Shown: positions 9,921-17,190 of the stretch, piece after piece
Layout: each line of letters begins with the position of its first letter
Position numbering within the stretch: position 1 is the stretch's first letter
Source: DMER64 sp964600385
GTDB lineage: Bacteria; Bacteroidota; Bacteroidia; Bacteroidales; UBA932
Direction of reading: 5' to 3'
NCBI GenBank assembly: GCA_964600385.1
Contig: CAZRJC010000016.1
Location: 1 to 44,395 of the forward strand
Length of the DNA stretch: 44,395 nucleotides
Program-made: the position numbers and the translations under genes
The notes under the pieces: model-generated
What the model saw: only the letters and a program-made list of their open reading frames with translations
What the model was told of the DNA's origin: nothing
Database searches by the model: none

Positions 9921-11831
9921 TTACCATTTATTGATCTCGGTATCCAGTGTGCTCAGTCGTTCCACCAGAACGGCCCGCATGCGCTTCACAGCGTCTTCGT
10001 AAGAAAGATTTTCGTCTCCGTTTATTATGTTCCCGTTATTCATGGAACGGTCTTCAGCCGGGTTCCACATGGAAAAGTTATATTTGGCCGATAACGTGAG
10101 TCTTTCGGCTTCTGTGTCGAGGAACGCCGGCAGTTCCATCATCCGGCTTTTTACAGCATTCCAGCGTTCTTTGGCCAGGGCTTTGAATGCCGGGTCTTTA
10201 AAAAATTGTTTATACCAGATGGCTTCTGTCATGAACAATTTACCCTTGGCCTGCGGCGATGCGTTATAAGAAAAGGTTCCCCAGTCAAAATCCCAGCAGG
10301 GACCTGCAAAAAGTTTTGTGTCTTTGTCTTTGTACATATAGACACTGCCCGGATTGGCCAGTTCGTGATTGACGCATAATTCAAATACCAGCCAGTAATC
10401 TACAAAAGAGGTCATGTCTATATACTTCCTGTACCCGTTATCCGGGTCGAGAAAATCCGTTCCGTATATCACACTTCCTGCCTGGTCGATATAATTTTTG
10501 ATCCAGTCCATTTGTTCCGTGGTTACTTCATCGTCTTCGGGATATTTAACGGCAAAGGGGGTGTTGTTCCCAAACTGAGCTGTGTTACCGTAAGGGGACA
10601 GCCACTGTACGTGTGCGGGATTGTCAAAATGAAAATCAAGCTCCAGAAGATAGCCTCCGTCTTCTGAAATATCCACGCGGTTCGCATCATCTTTAATCTG
10701 TTCAATGAGCATGTAATTCCCAATATGTCGACCATTGAAGACCAGTTCAACTATCTCGTTCCGGGGAGTCCAGGCAAGGGAGGTCTGTTGGGATGCCTTA
10801 TACGCAATACGGTTCCGGAGCATGGTACGGTCCATGAAATTGGCCAGCAGAACCCATCTTTTATGTTTGGGCATGCCCATCACCTTTGCCTTTGATCCCA
10901 GTTTTATGGCATAAGGTTTCTTTGGCCATTGCCATGTGGTGTTCCCGCGACCCTTGATTTCCATTTCTGACTCGGGAAAATCCTCAAATGCACCGGAACA
11001 CATAATGCTCATGGTGCCGGGAGTCCATACATCCTTTGAAGTAACTTCGCTGCTGTTCTGTGTGTTAATAAACACAACAGGCAAACCGGTAAAGTTGGCC
11101 AGTTTTACTGTGTAGGTAAGAAGGGTTCCGTCAGAAGCAGAAATAGTATATTCGACCGGCCTGGAGAAATCATTTACCGTAACACCGCTTTTCTGTACTG
11201 TTCCATTTACCGTAACGGTTCCGGTTGTTTCAAAACGGGCAATCAGATTAAGGTTGTTCACCGGGTTGGGTGTGTTACCGGTCAGTATTTGCCCGGCTTC
11301 ATTTTCCCCGGGCAGCGCATCCATAACCACGTCGTATTTAAGTGACGGGTTAAGGTCTTTTGTGAAGGTGAACTGTTGAATCCCTTCGGTGCTGGCTGTG
11401 CTCATGACTTCCACCGGTTGCGAGGTGACCATGGTCTTGTTGCTGCCTGAACGGGATGTAATAAGGCACAAAACGATGTTCTCCTTATACAGAATGCGAA
11501 GGCCAGAATCCTTGATGTATGCGTTGTAGATTCCCTCTTTATCTGTTTTAGTGATTTGCTCGATCGTATAATTAACAGGCTTCTGTGTACTGCCGGATAT
11601 GCGCAACTCAATCTGGCATTCGGCAGATTGAACGGAATAATTAAAATCGGCACCGACGTCTTCAATCTGGAAAGGTAAAGCCACTGTGCCTGTCCGGGGA
11701 ACGATCACTTGCAATACTCCGGTTGTAATGCTTTTCAGCACCGGACTGGGAGGGGTGACATCAGGTGGATTTGGTTTTTTACAGGCTGCGACAAGAATTA
11801 ATAAAACGATCCAAATATATTTGACTTTCAT
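9921..11831 (-). CDS. CotH-kinase family lipoprotein
   Basis: I place the start at the ATG at 11831, because MKVKYIWIVLLILVAAC is then a clean lipoprotein signal; an upstream in-frame start at 11861 would bury it. The 636-residue protein has beta-sandwich repeats in its first 270 residues (one reads YTISASDGTLLTYTVKLAN). A CotH domain follows, with GRGNTTWQWPKKPYAIKLGSK, the HKRWVLLANFMDRTMLRNR region and GPCWDFDWGTFSYN. CotH proteins of spore-formers are atypical secretory-pathway protein kinases. In Bacteroidota they are surface or periplasmic lipoproteins of unproven function. It is the first gene of a probable operon with a metzincin, a HAD phosphatase and an A2M-like protein. Confidence 0.88.
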   Translation of the reverse strand: MKVKYIWIVLLILVAACKKPNPPDVTPPSPVLKSITTGVLQVIVPRTGTVALPFQIEDVGADFNYSVQSAECQIELRISGSTQKPVNYTIEQITKTDKEGIYNAYIKDSGLRILYKENIVLCLITSRSGSNKTMVTSQPVEVMSTASTEGIQQFTFTKDLNPSLKYDVVMDALPGENEAGQILTGNTPNPVNNLNLIARFETTGTVTVNGTVQKSGVTVNDFSRPVEYTISASDGTLLTYTVKLANFTGLPVVFINTQNSSEVTSKDVWTPGTMSIMCSGAFEDFPESEMEIKGRGNTTWQWPKKPYAIKLGSKAKVMGMPKHKRWVLLANFMDRTMLRNRIAYKASQQTSLAWTPRNEIVELVFNGRHIGNYMLIEQIKDDANRVDISEDGGYLLELDFHFDNPAHVQWLSPYGNTAQFGNNTPFAVKYPEDDEVTTEQMDWIKNYIDQAGSVIYGTDFLDPDNGYRKYIDMTSFVDYWLVFELCVNHELANPGSVYMYKDKDTKLFAGPCWDFDWGTFSYNASPQAKGKLFMTEAIWYKQFFKDPAFKALAKERWNAVKSRMMELPAFLDTEAERLTLSAKYNFSMWNPAEDRSMNNGNIINGDENLSYEDAVKRMRAVLVERLSTLDTEINKW

Positions 11832-11912
11832 GTGTAAACGGTTTTTCGAATAACGCCGCAAGATAAAAACATTTTCCTAACTTTACCATTCAATCAATCG
11901 AAAACCTTAGTG

Positions 11913-13208
11913 ATGAAACGATTTTCATTTATTTCACTTCAGATCCTCATATATATAATTGGGGCAGCAGTTTCCGTGATACTGGTATTCTGTGACAACA
12001 GTGCAAAAAAGATACCTGAAGAACAATCTGTCTCAGAAAAACACTACATTCACGTACAGGGCCCGGACCTGGTACTGGAGGGGAATAAATATTTTATCCG
12101 TGGAACCAACCTCGGCAATTGGCTTAATCCGGAAGGGTATATGTTCGGATTTGGTAAGACCAATTCAGCCGGATTCATAAACCAGATGTTTTGTCAATTG
12201 GTCGGACCGGATGTGTCCGCAGCATTCTGGAGGACATTTAAGGATAATTATGTTACCCGGGAGGATATCGATTTTATTGCATCGACCGGAGCCAATACCA
12301 TACGGCTCCCTTTCCATTACAAATTGTTCACGGACGAAGATTATATGGGCCTGTATGCAGACCAGGATGGCTTTGCGCGCATGGACAGCCTCATAACCTG
12401 GTGCCGCAGTGCAGGTCTGCATGTTATTCTGGATATGCATGATGCTCCGGGCGGTCAGACGGGAGATAACATTGACGACAGCCACGGATATCCATGGTTG
12501 TTTGAAAGTGCGGCCAGCCGTCAATTATTTTGTGACATCTGGGTTAAAATTGCTGATTATTATAAAAACGAGCCGGTTATTCTGGGATACGATCTGTTGA
12601 ATGAACCCATTGCTCCTTATTTTGAAAACAAAGACCAGCTGAACACTCTCCTGGAACCTTTATATAAAGAAGTAACTGCCGCCATCCGGAAAGTCGATAC
12701 CAATCATGTGATTATTCTCGGAGCTCCTCAGTGGAACAGCAATTTTGATCCTTTTACAGACTGGGCTTTCGACGACAATATGATGTACTCGTGCCACAGG
12801 TACGGGGGAGATGCCACGGCCGAGGCTATTTCAGGTTTTATTGCCTTCCGTGACAAAACGGGTCTTCCCATGTATATGGGAGAGATAGGGCACAATACAA
12901 ATGAATGGATGTCGGACTTTTGTTCTGTGATGGAAGAGAACAATATCGGGTGGACTTTCTGGCCCTATAAGAAAATGGGCGGATCCTGTTTTGTTTCTGT
13001 AAAAACACCTGCCGGATGGGATGAAATCATCTCTTTTGCAGAAGCTCCCAGAACAACGTATAATGAGATCCGGAAAGCAAGACCACTTCAGGAAAAGGCG
13101 CGTGAAACACTCAATGAATTTCTTTCCCTTTGTGTTTTCGGAAACTGCGTAGCAGAAGAGGAATACATTGGAGCACTTTCCCTAAAAGAAGAAAGGACAA
13201 GCAACTAG
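11913..13208 (+). CDS. Glycoside hydrolase family 5 (cellulase-type) protein
   Basis: The protein has a GH5 (beta/alpha)8 fold: GTNLGNWLNPEGYMFGF, the IRLPFHYKLF strand, HVILDMHDAPGGQ, the acid/base in GYDLLNEP (Glu231) and the nucleophile in MYMGEIGHN (Glu324). The GTNLGNWLNPEG start resembles exo-beta-1,3-glucanase and related GH5 subfamilies, so a beta-glucan or similar substrate is likely but unproven. The N terminus is a hydrophobic segment ending in Cys (LVFC), either a non-canonical lipobox or a membrane anchor. GTG at 11910 directly precedes ATG at 11913; I chose the ATG. It is divergent from the CotH gene and stands alone. A 9-bp inverted repeat (13195-13223) spans its stop codon. 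Confidence 0.92.
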   Translation: MKRFSFISLQILIYIIGAAVSVILVFCDNSAKKIPEEQSVSEKHYIHVQGPDLVLEGNKYFIRGTNLGNWLNPEGYMFGFGKTNSAGFINQMFCQLVGPDVSAAFWRTFKDNYVTREDIDFIASTGANTIRLPFHYKLFTDEDYMGLYADQDGFARMDSLITWCRSAGLHVILDMHDAPGGQTGDNIDDSHGYPWLFESAASRQLFCDIWVKIADYYKNEPVILGYDLLNEPIAPYFENKDQLNTLLEPLYKEVTAAIRKVDTNHVIILGAPQWNSNFDPFTDWAFDDNMMYSCHRYGGDATAEAISGFIAFRDKTGLPMYMGEIGHNTNEWMSDFCSVMEENNIGWTFWPYKKMGGSCFVSVKTPAGWDEIISFAEAPRTTYNEIRKARPLQEKARETLNEFLSLCVFGNCVAEEEYIGALSLKEERTSN

Positions 13209-13223
13209 AAGCGCTGCTTGTCC
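13195..13223 (+). terminator. Hairpin spanning the GH5 stop codon, no U-run
   Basis: GGACAAGCA and TGCTTGTCC form a perfect 9-bp stem around an 11-nt loop that contains the TAG stop. No T-run follows, so it is at best an atypical terminator or a 3'-end-protecting hairpin. Confidence 0.4.
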
Positions 13224-13279
13224 TGACCCATTTAACCTAAAACCTAATAGATGAAAAAAACTATCTGTCCTTGATAGTT

Positions 13280-13296
13280 GCAAAGTGCGTGCCAAA
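13280..13296 (-). promoter_or_regulatory. Sigma-54-like -24/-12 element
   Basis: On the minus strand the sequence TTTGGCACGCACTTTGC fits the RpoN consensus TGGCACG-N4-TTGC at every conserved base. GG (13293-13292) and GC (13281-13280) have the required 10-nt separation. The predicted start is near 13268 and transcription would run leftward, antisense into the GH5 gene. No minus-strand gene lies just downstream, so it may be a chance match or may drive an antisense or small RNA. rpoN itself is in this window. The remaining intergenic region (13209-13394) holds a 7-bp inverted repeat, AACTATC/GATAGTT (13259-13279), and the SPFH promoter. Confidence 0.4.
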
Positions 13297-13325
13297 GTTA
13301 TTTGGAATGAAAATTTTTTAAAAAT

Positions 13326-13357
13326 TTGTTTTATTCTGAACTTTGTTTATATCTTTG
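13326..13357 (+). promoter_or_regulatory. Bacteroidota-type promoter of the SPFH operon
   Basis: TTG (13326-13328), a 21-nt spacer and TATCTTTG (13350-13357) match the consensus, with a spacer slightly longer than the usual 19. The SPFH start lies 37 nt downstream. Confidence 0.7.
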
Positions 13358-13394
13358 TGATATCAAAAAGATATCATTAATAATATTTAAACAA

Positions 13395-14279
13395 ATGAAA
13401 ACCAATCAGGAAAAATTTATTAAACCAAACAATGGGTGGTTTATGTTAATCGTATGTTTGCTAGGCCTTGTTGCCGGCGTGGCGTTACCTTTTTATTTAA
13501 AAGGAACTCTTGGATGGAGCGGAGCCTGGTTTTTTCTTCTTTTAATTTCGCTTGTTTCGTTGGTTTGTCTGTGCGGTCTCATGGTGATCAATCCCAATGA
13601 AAGCAAAGTGCTTACTTTTTTTGGAAAATATGTGGGGACAGTCACAGAGAACGGTTTCTTTATGGTGAATCCCTTCATGACAAAAAGAAACATGTCCCTG
13701 AGGGCACGCAACCTGAACGGAGATCCTATCAAGGTAAACGATAAAATGGGTAATCCCATCATGATTGGTGTTGTACTGGTATGGCGGGTTAAGGATACTT
13801 ATAAAGCCTGTTTTGCCGTAGATAACTATGAAAAATTCGTTGACGTACAATCCGAGGCGGCTGTCAGGAATCTGGCCGGTTCTTATCCTTACGATAACCT
13901 GGAAGATGAGAAAGCTGATATAACCCTGCGCTCAGGTGGCGAGGAAGTGAACGACCTGCTTGAGGCCTCTCTCTCGGAACGCTTGAGTATTGCCGGGATT
14001 GAGATTATTGAGGCCAGAATCAGTTACCTTGCCTATGCTCCTGAGATTGCAAGCGCCATGTTACAGCGTCAGCAGGCAACGGCTATTGTTGCAGCACGTC
14101 ATAAAATTGTTGAGGGTGCCGTAAGCATGGTAGAAATGGCATTACAGCAATTGTCGGAAAAAGAGATCATTGAGCTGGACGAAGATAAGAAAGCCGCTAT
14201 GGTCAGCAACCTGATGGTTGTGTTGACTTCGGACCGCGCCGCCAGTCCGGTGATCAATACCGGGAGCCTTTATCAGTAG
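13395..14279 (+). CDS. SPFH/band 7 domain membrane protein
   Basis: I start at ATG 13395 (MKTNQEKF), because the longer reading frame begins inside the promoter. The 294-residue protein has two N-terminal transmembrane segments (WFMLIVCLLGLVAGVALPFYL, then WFFLLLISLVSLVCLCGLMV). An SPFH core follows (NPNESKVLTFFGKYVGTV, the DVQSEAAVRNLAGSYPYD region), then a helical stretch with the ASAMLQRQQATAIVAARHKIVEGA signature seen in stomatin/flotillin relatives. Such proteins form large membrane-associated oligomers and organise microdomains. It leads an operon with a tiny ribbon-helix-helix gene (1-nt gap) and a YqaA-like gene. Confidence 0.9.
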   Translation: MKTNQEKFIKPNNGWFMLIVCLLGLVAGVALPFYLKGTLGWSGAWFFLLLISLVSLVCLCGLMVINPNESKVLTFFGKYVGTVTENGFFMVNPFMTKRNMSLRARNLNGDPIKVNDKMGNPIMIGVVLVWRVKDTYKACFAVDNYEKFVDVQSEAAVRNLAGSYPYDNLEDEKADITLRSGGEEVNDLLEASLSERLSIAGIEIIEARISYLAYAPEIASAMLQRQQATAIVAARHKIVEGAVSMVEMALQQLSEKEIIELDEDKKAAMVSNLMVVLTSDRAASPVINTGSLYQ

Positions 14280-14280
14280 A

Positions 14281-14439
14281 ATGAAAAAATCGTTTATACT
14301 AAGAATAGATGAAGATACATGGGCCGCTCTGGAAAAATGGGCGGCCGATGAATTCCGCAGTGTAAACGGGCAATTGGAATACCTGATCTCAGATGCGCTA
14401 AAGAAAAACAAAAGATTACCAGAAAAAAAAGAGAAATAG
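14281..14439 (+). CDS. Arc/MetJ-type ribbon-helix-helix small protein
   Basis: This 52-residue gene begins MKKSFILRIDEDTWAALEKW. It reads like an Arc-type ribbon-helix-helix protein: an N-terminal beta strand (SFILRIDEDTW), helix A (AALEKWAADEF), the turn SVNGQ and helix B (LEYLISDALKKN), ending in a lysine-rich tail. Such proteins bind DNA as dimers through the paired strands. The ATG lies 1 nt after the SPFH stop, and its TAG is followed immediately by the ATG of the YqaA gene, so the three are certainly co-transcribed and probably translationally coupled. It may autoregulate the cluster; the target is unknown. No toxin partner is present. Confidence 0.85.
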   Translation: MKKSFILRIDEDTWAALEKWAADEFRSVNGQLEYLISDALKKNKRLPEKKEK

Positions 14440-14892
14440 ATGGAATTTTTACAGGAATGGGGATATCTCGGACTTTTTATCGGTTCTTTCCTCGCATCGA
14501 CGGTTATTCCTTTCAGCTCGGAATTCCTGCTGATCGGGATGTTGCTGGCCGGATGCAGTCCCTGGGCATGCTTCGCCTGGGCAACATCCGGTAACTGGCT
14601 GGGGAGCCTCACCTGTTATGGCCTTGGATACCTGGGAAAATGGGAGTGGATAGAGAAATGGCTTAAGGTAAAGAAAGAAAAACTGGATAAACAGAAAGCG
14701 GTTATAGATAAATGGGGGAGCCTTATTGCTTTAGTATGCTGGCTGCCCGTTGTTGGTGATGTGCTTGCCGTAGGACTGGGTTTCTACCGTGTCCATTTTA
14801 CAAAATCGGCATTTTTTATGCTGGTTGGTAAGGCATTACGCTTTTTATTCTGGATAATGCTTTGGTACCTTTTGCCGGATAAATTCCTTTAA
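14440..14892 (+). CDS. YqaA-like DedA/SNARE-associated family membrane protein
   Basis: This 150-residue integral membrane protein has the DedA-family pattern: a re-entrant/amphipathic start (WGYLGLFIGSFLASTVIPFSSE), a glycine-rich segment (GNWLGSLTCYGLGYLGK), a charged cytoplasmic loop (KVKKEKLDKQKA) and the LVCWLPVVGDVLAVGLGFYR segment. It is the length of the YqaA subgroup rather than full-length DedA. DedA relatives act in membrane lipid flipping and envelope homeostasis; for YqaA this is inference. It is the last gene of the SPFH operon and its stop overlaps the convergent VanX-like gene by 4 nt. Confidence 0.85.
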   Translation: MEFLQEWGYLGLFIGSFLASTVIPFSSEFLLIGMLLAGCSPWACFAWATSGNWLGSLTCYGLGYLGKWEWIEKWLKVKKEKLDKQKAVIDKWGSLIALVCWLPVVGDVLAVGLGFYRVHFTKSAFFMLVGKALRFLFWIMLWYLLPDKFL

Positions 14893-15581
14893 AGATTCAT
14901 CAACTCTTCAAAAGAGACGTCCCTTAACGGATAACTGCGTGCGTTCCTGAAATTGAAATGCCACCATTCAGGTTCATATATGCTGAATCCGTAGGCTTCC
15001 ATAATTCCCCGCAGTCGTGCCCGGTTCTCCAGTACTTCCGCAGGAAGGTCCATGAAAAGATGGGAAGCTGTGTCGGAAAAAGAATCAAAAGCAGTTGGCA
15101 TAGTAAGGGGTTCTCCCGTATCGAGCCTGATAAGTGTCAGATCCACGGCTGCCCCGCGGTTGTGGATGGATCCTTTGGCAGGATTGGCAACAAAGGTCGT
15201 GTCCGGATATACTTTGTAGAAATAGAGTGTCCCGGCATAAGGACGGTAGGCATCGAGTATGCGGAATCCCAGACCGGTTTTCTTTAATGAATCCTGAGCT
15301 GCCGCAAGGGCTTCGGCAACCGGTTTGCACAGGAATGCTTTAGCCGAGGTGTAAATAGGCACTCCGGTAAAATTCTGTGATGTGGCATAGGGAATAAAAA
15401 GATCAATTCCGGGAATAATCTCCTGGAGATCTATCAATTCAGTGTCAGGGTTTTCTGCCACCTGAGCCTGGTAGATTTCTATAGTATTGGCAATGGGTAA
15501 ATTATATGGATTACGCGGGTCACTCCTGTTGCATCCGGTCAGCAGACCGGCAATAACAAAAAGATAAATTAAGCGTTTCAT
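14889..15581 (-). CDS. D-Ala-D-Ala dipeptidase (VanX/DdpX-like) lipoprotein
   Basis: This 230-residue member of peptidase family M15D has zinc and catalytic residues visible in SIHNRGAAVD (His140, Asp147) and EPEWWHF (Glu205, His208), and the conserved arginine in AYRP (Arg113). A lipoprotein signal (MKRLIYLFVIAGLLTGC) places it in the periplasm, so peptidoglycan recycling is more likely than vancomycin resistance; no vanH or vanA ligase lies nearby. Its ATG lies 4 nt after a TACATTTG box, suggesting a leaderless mRNA. Confidence 0.92.
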   Translation of the reverse strand: MKRLIYLFVIAGLLTGCNRSDPRNPYNLPIANTIEIYQAQVAENPDTELIDLQEIIPGIDLFIPYATSQNFTGVPIYTSAKAFLCKPVAEALAAAQDSLKKTGLGFRILDAYRPYAGTLYFYKVYPDTTFVANPAKGSIHNRGAAVDLTLIRLDTGEPLTMPTAFDSFSDTASHLFMDLPAEVLENRARLRGIMEAYGFSIYEPEWWHFNFRNARSYPLRDVSFEELMNL

Positions 15582-15585
15582 AATT

Positions 15586-15593
15586 CAAATGTA
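15586..15593 (-). promoter_or_regulatory. -7 box of the VanX-like gene
   Basis: TACATTTG on the minus strand ends exactly 4 nt before the ATG, so transcription should start at or next to the start codon. No clear -33 TTG is seen. Confidence 0.6.
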
Positions 15594-15612
15594 AGTATTT
15601 AATTTTTTTATT

Positions 15613-15620
15613 TACCTTTG
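15613..15620 (+). promoter_or_regulatory. -7 box of the tRNA-Pro promoter
   Basis: TACCTTTG lies 18 nt before the mature tRNA 5' end. A canonical -33 TTG is not present at the expected distance. Confidence 0.6.
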
Positions 15621-15638
15621 TCCCCCTAATCAATCAAT

Positions 15639-15712
15639 CGGGGTGTAGCGCAGTTGGCTAGCGCGCCACGTTCGGGACGTGGAGGCCGAAGGTTCGAGTC
15701 CTTTCACCCCGA
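15639..15712 (+). tRNA. tRNA-Pro(CGG)
   Basis: The cloverleaf is complete: acceptor CGGGGTG/CACCCCG, a D arm with TAGCGCAGTTGGCTAGCGC, anticodon stem CCACG/CGTGG with loop TTCGGGA (anticodon CGG, codon CCG), a variable loop, and a T arm with GGTTCGAGTCC. CCA is not encoded. The last 9 bases overlap, on the opposite strand, the stop codon and final codons of the ABC ATPase gene. Confidence 0.97.
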
Positions 15713-16420
15713 CAACACGTCTATAATAGCCTGTTTTTTGCTTCTTAACAACTCATTTTCGAGATTTCTGTTTTCTGCAGGTTCTGCTATATCCACTTGA
15801 GTTAATATTTGTGCGGGGGCCTGACTTAGAACAATTATCCTGTCTCCAAGCAGCAACGCTTCATCTATATCGTGTGTCACAAAGATTACGGTGCGACGGT
15901 CTGATTTCCATATATGCAAAAACCATTTGATAAGGTTTTGTTTGAGCGTCACGTCTAATCCCTTTAGAGGCTCGTCCATGAGAATTATATCCGAGGGAAT
16001 GGCAAATGCACGGGCTATTGAAACCCGTTGACGCATTCCCCCGCTCAATTGAGAAGGGTAGTGTCCGGCAAAACCTTCCAGTTCAACCTGCCGGATAAGA
16101 CGCTCGGTTTGTGTTCTACGCTCGTCTGCAGGAATATCCCTGCTTAAAACAAATTCGATATTATCTTTTATGGTTTTCCAGGGTAACAGGCGCGGGTCCT
16201 GAAATACATAAGAAAAAAGCTTGTTATCAAAGCCAACGAGTGTCCCTTTATCGGGGGGAAGGATATTGCCGAGAATGTTTAATAAAGTGGTTTTTCCACA
16301 TCCGGAAGGGCCTAATAAACAAGTAATCGAGTCTTCGGAAAAGGATATGTCAAAATCCTTGAAAACAACAACGTCATTGAACGCTTTACTAAGATCCTTT
16401 ATTTGCAGACTCGTTTTCAT
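15704..16420 (-). CDS. ABC transporter ATP-binding protein (SsuB/TauB-like)
   Basis: I start at the ATG at 16420 (MKTSLQIKDLSKAF), which makes a classic ATGA overlap with the permease stop; another in-frame ATG at 16429 is possible. The 238-residue ATPase has Walker A GPSGCGKT (37-44), Q-loop FQDPRLLPW (Gln74), signature LSGGMRQR (about 125-132), Walker B IILMDEP and the switch histidine in VTHDIDEA. It belongs to the nitrate/sulfonate/taurine/pyrimidine-precursor importer group. Its last residues (VLSG) and stop are encoded opposite the acceptor stem of tRNA-Pro. Confidence 0.93.
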   Translation of the reverse strand: MKTSLQIKDLSKAFNDVVVFKDFDISFSEDSITCLLGPSGCGKTTLLNILGNILPPDKGTLVGFDNKLFSYVFQDPRLLPWKTIKDNIEFVLSRDIPADERRTQTERLIRQVELEGFAGHYPSQLSGGMRQRVSIARAFAIPSDIILMDEPLKGLDVTLKQNLIKWFLHIWKSDRRTVIFVTHDIDEALLLGDRIIVLSQAPAQILTQVDIAEPAENRNLENELLRSKKQAIIDVLSG

Positions 16421-17190
16421 ATCACCCATTTTACGATTTTATGTTCTGCCCACCTAATAATTTTTTCGAAAGCGAAACTTATGAGTACCGCAATCAGTGT
16501 CCAGGCTATAACAGCATCGACATTCAAAAAAGTTTGTGCGTTCTGCATATGGGTCCCTATACCGTATTGGGGCTGACTGAGCACCTCGCCTATGATTATT
16601 GCCCTCCATCCGATACCCATGGCACTGGATGCTCCGCTTATTATAAACGGTACAATGGCCGGAAGATATACCCCGGTTATGATCCTTCGTTTATCGACTC
16701 TGTAAAATCCGGCCATCTCCACAAGCCCCCGGTCAACACTCTTTATGCCATCCGAAACATTGGTACAAATAAACGGGAACATAGTCAGGAATGCGATGAA
16801 AACAGGAACGGATCCGGGACTAAACCAGATAAGTGCCAATAAGATAAGCGATATGACAGGTATGGAACGAACCGTAACAAGCATGGGTGTAATGAATGCA
16901 TTGAATCCCGGGCTGATCCCGGCCAGAATACCTGTCGCAAGCCCCAAGATGCCCGATACCAAAAATCCGGCAATACCGCGCAAAACGGTACTTCCGGCAA
17001 CCTTCAGGAAATCAGCTTCTGTAAACAACCGCAGAACGGTTATAAGCGTATCTTCGGGGTGAGGAATTATATACGGAGAATCATAATGGACAGCCAGAAG
17101 TTTCCAACCGGCCAGCATAACCACGACCGATGCCAACTGTATGTATCTGGTTTTAGTAAATAAAGTCCTCATCAGGTATTTTCCCTCCAA
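16417..17190 (-). CDS. ABC transporter permease (SsuC/TauC-like)
   Basis: This inner-membrane permease of the BPD_transp_1 family has about six hydrophobic segments. The EAA-type coupling loop is near EMAGFYRVDKRRIITGVYLPAIVPFI, followed by GWRAIIIGEVLSQPQYGIG as in SsuC/TauC relatives. The start is either ATG 17190 or ATG 17172 (MRTLFTKTRY); both overlap the 3' end of the substrate-binding-protein gene. The ATP-binding gene follows with an ATGA overlap, so the three form one operon. Confidence 0.92.
   Translation of the reverse strand: MEGKYLMRTLFTKTRYIQLASVVVMLAGWKLLAVHYDSPYIIPHPEDTLITVLRLFTEADFLKVAGSTVLRGIAGFLVSGILGLATGILAGISPGFNAFITPMLVTVRSIPVISLILLALIWFSPGSVPVFIAFLTMFPFICTNVSDGIKSVDRGLVEMAGFYRVDKRRIITGVYLPAIVPFIISGASSAMGIGWRAIIIGEVLSQPQYGIGTHMQNAQTFLNVDAVIAWTLIAVLISFAFEKIIRWAEHKIVKWVI

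Noticed and set aside
13251..13274. Tiny frame MKKTICP ahead of the SPFH gene
   Set aside because: Seven residues with no promoter directly upstream and no evident coupling to SPFH; more likely chance than a leader peptide.
13259..13279. Hairpin AACTATC/GATAGTT with a T-run on the minus strand, as a terminator
   Set aside because: No minus-strand gene ends there; it is mentioned only together with the sigma-54-like element.
14889..15581. Vancomycin-resistance determinant
   Set aside because: The protein is VanX-like, but it is a lipoprotein and no vanH, vanA or vanRS genes are nearby; a peptidoglycan-recycling role is more plausible.
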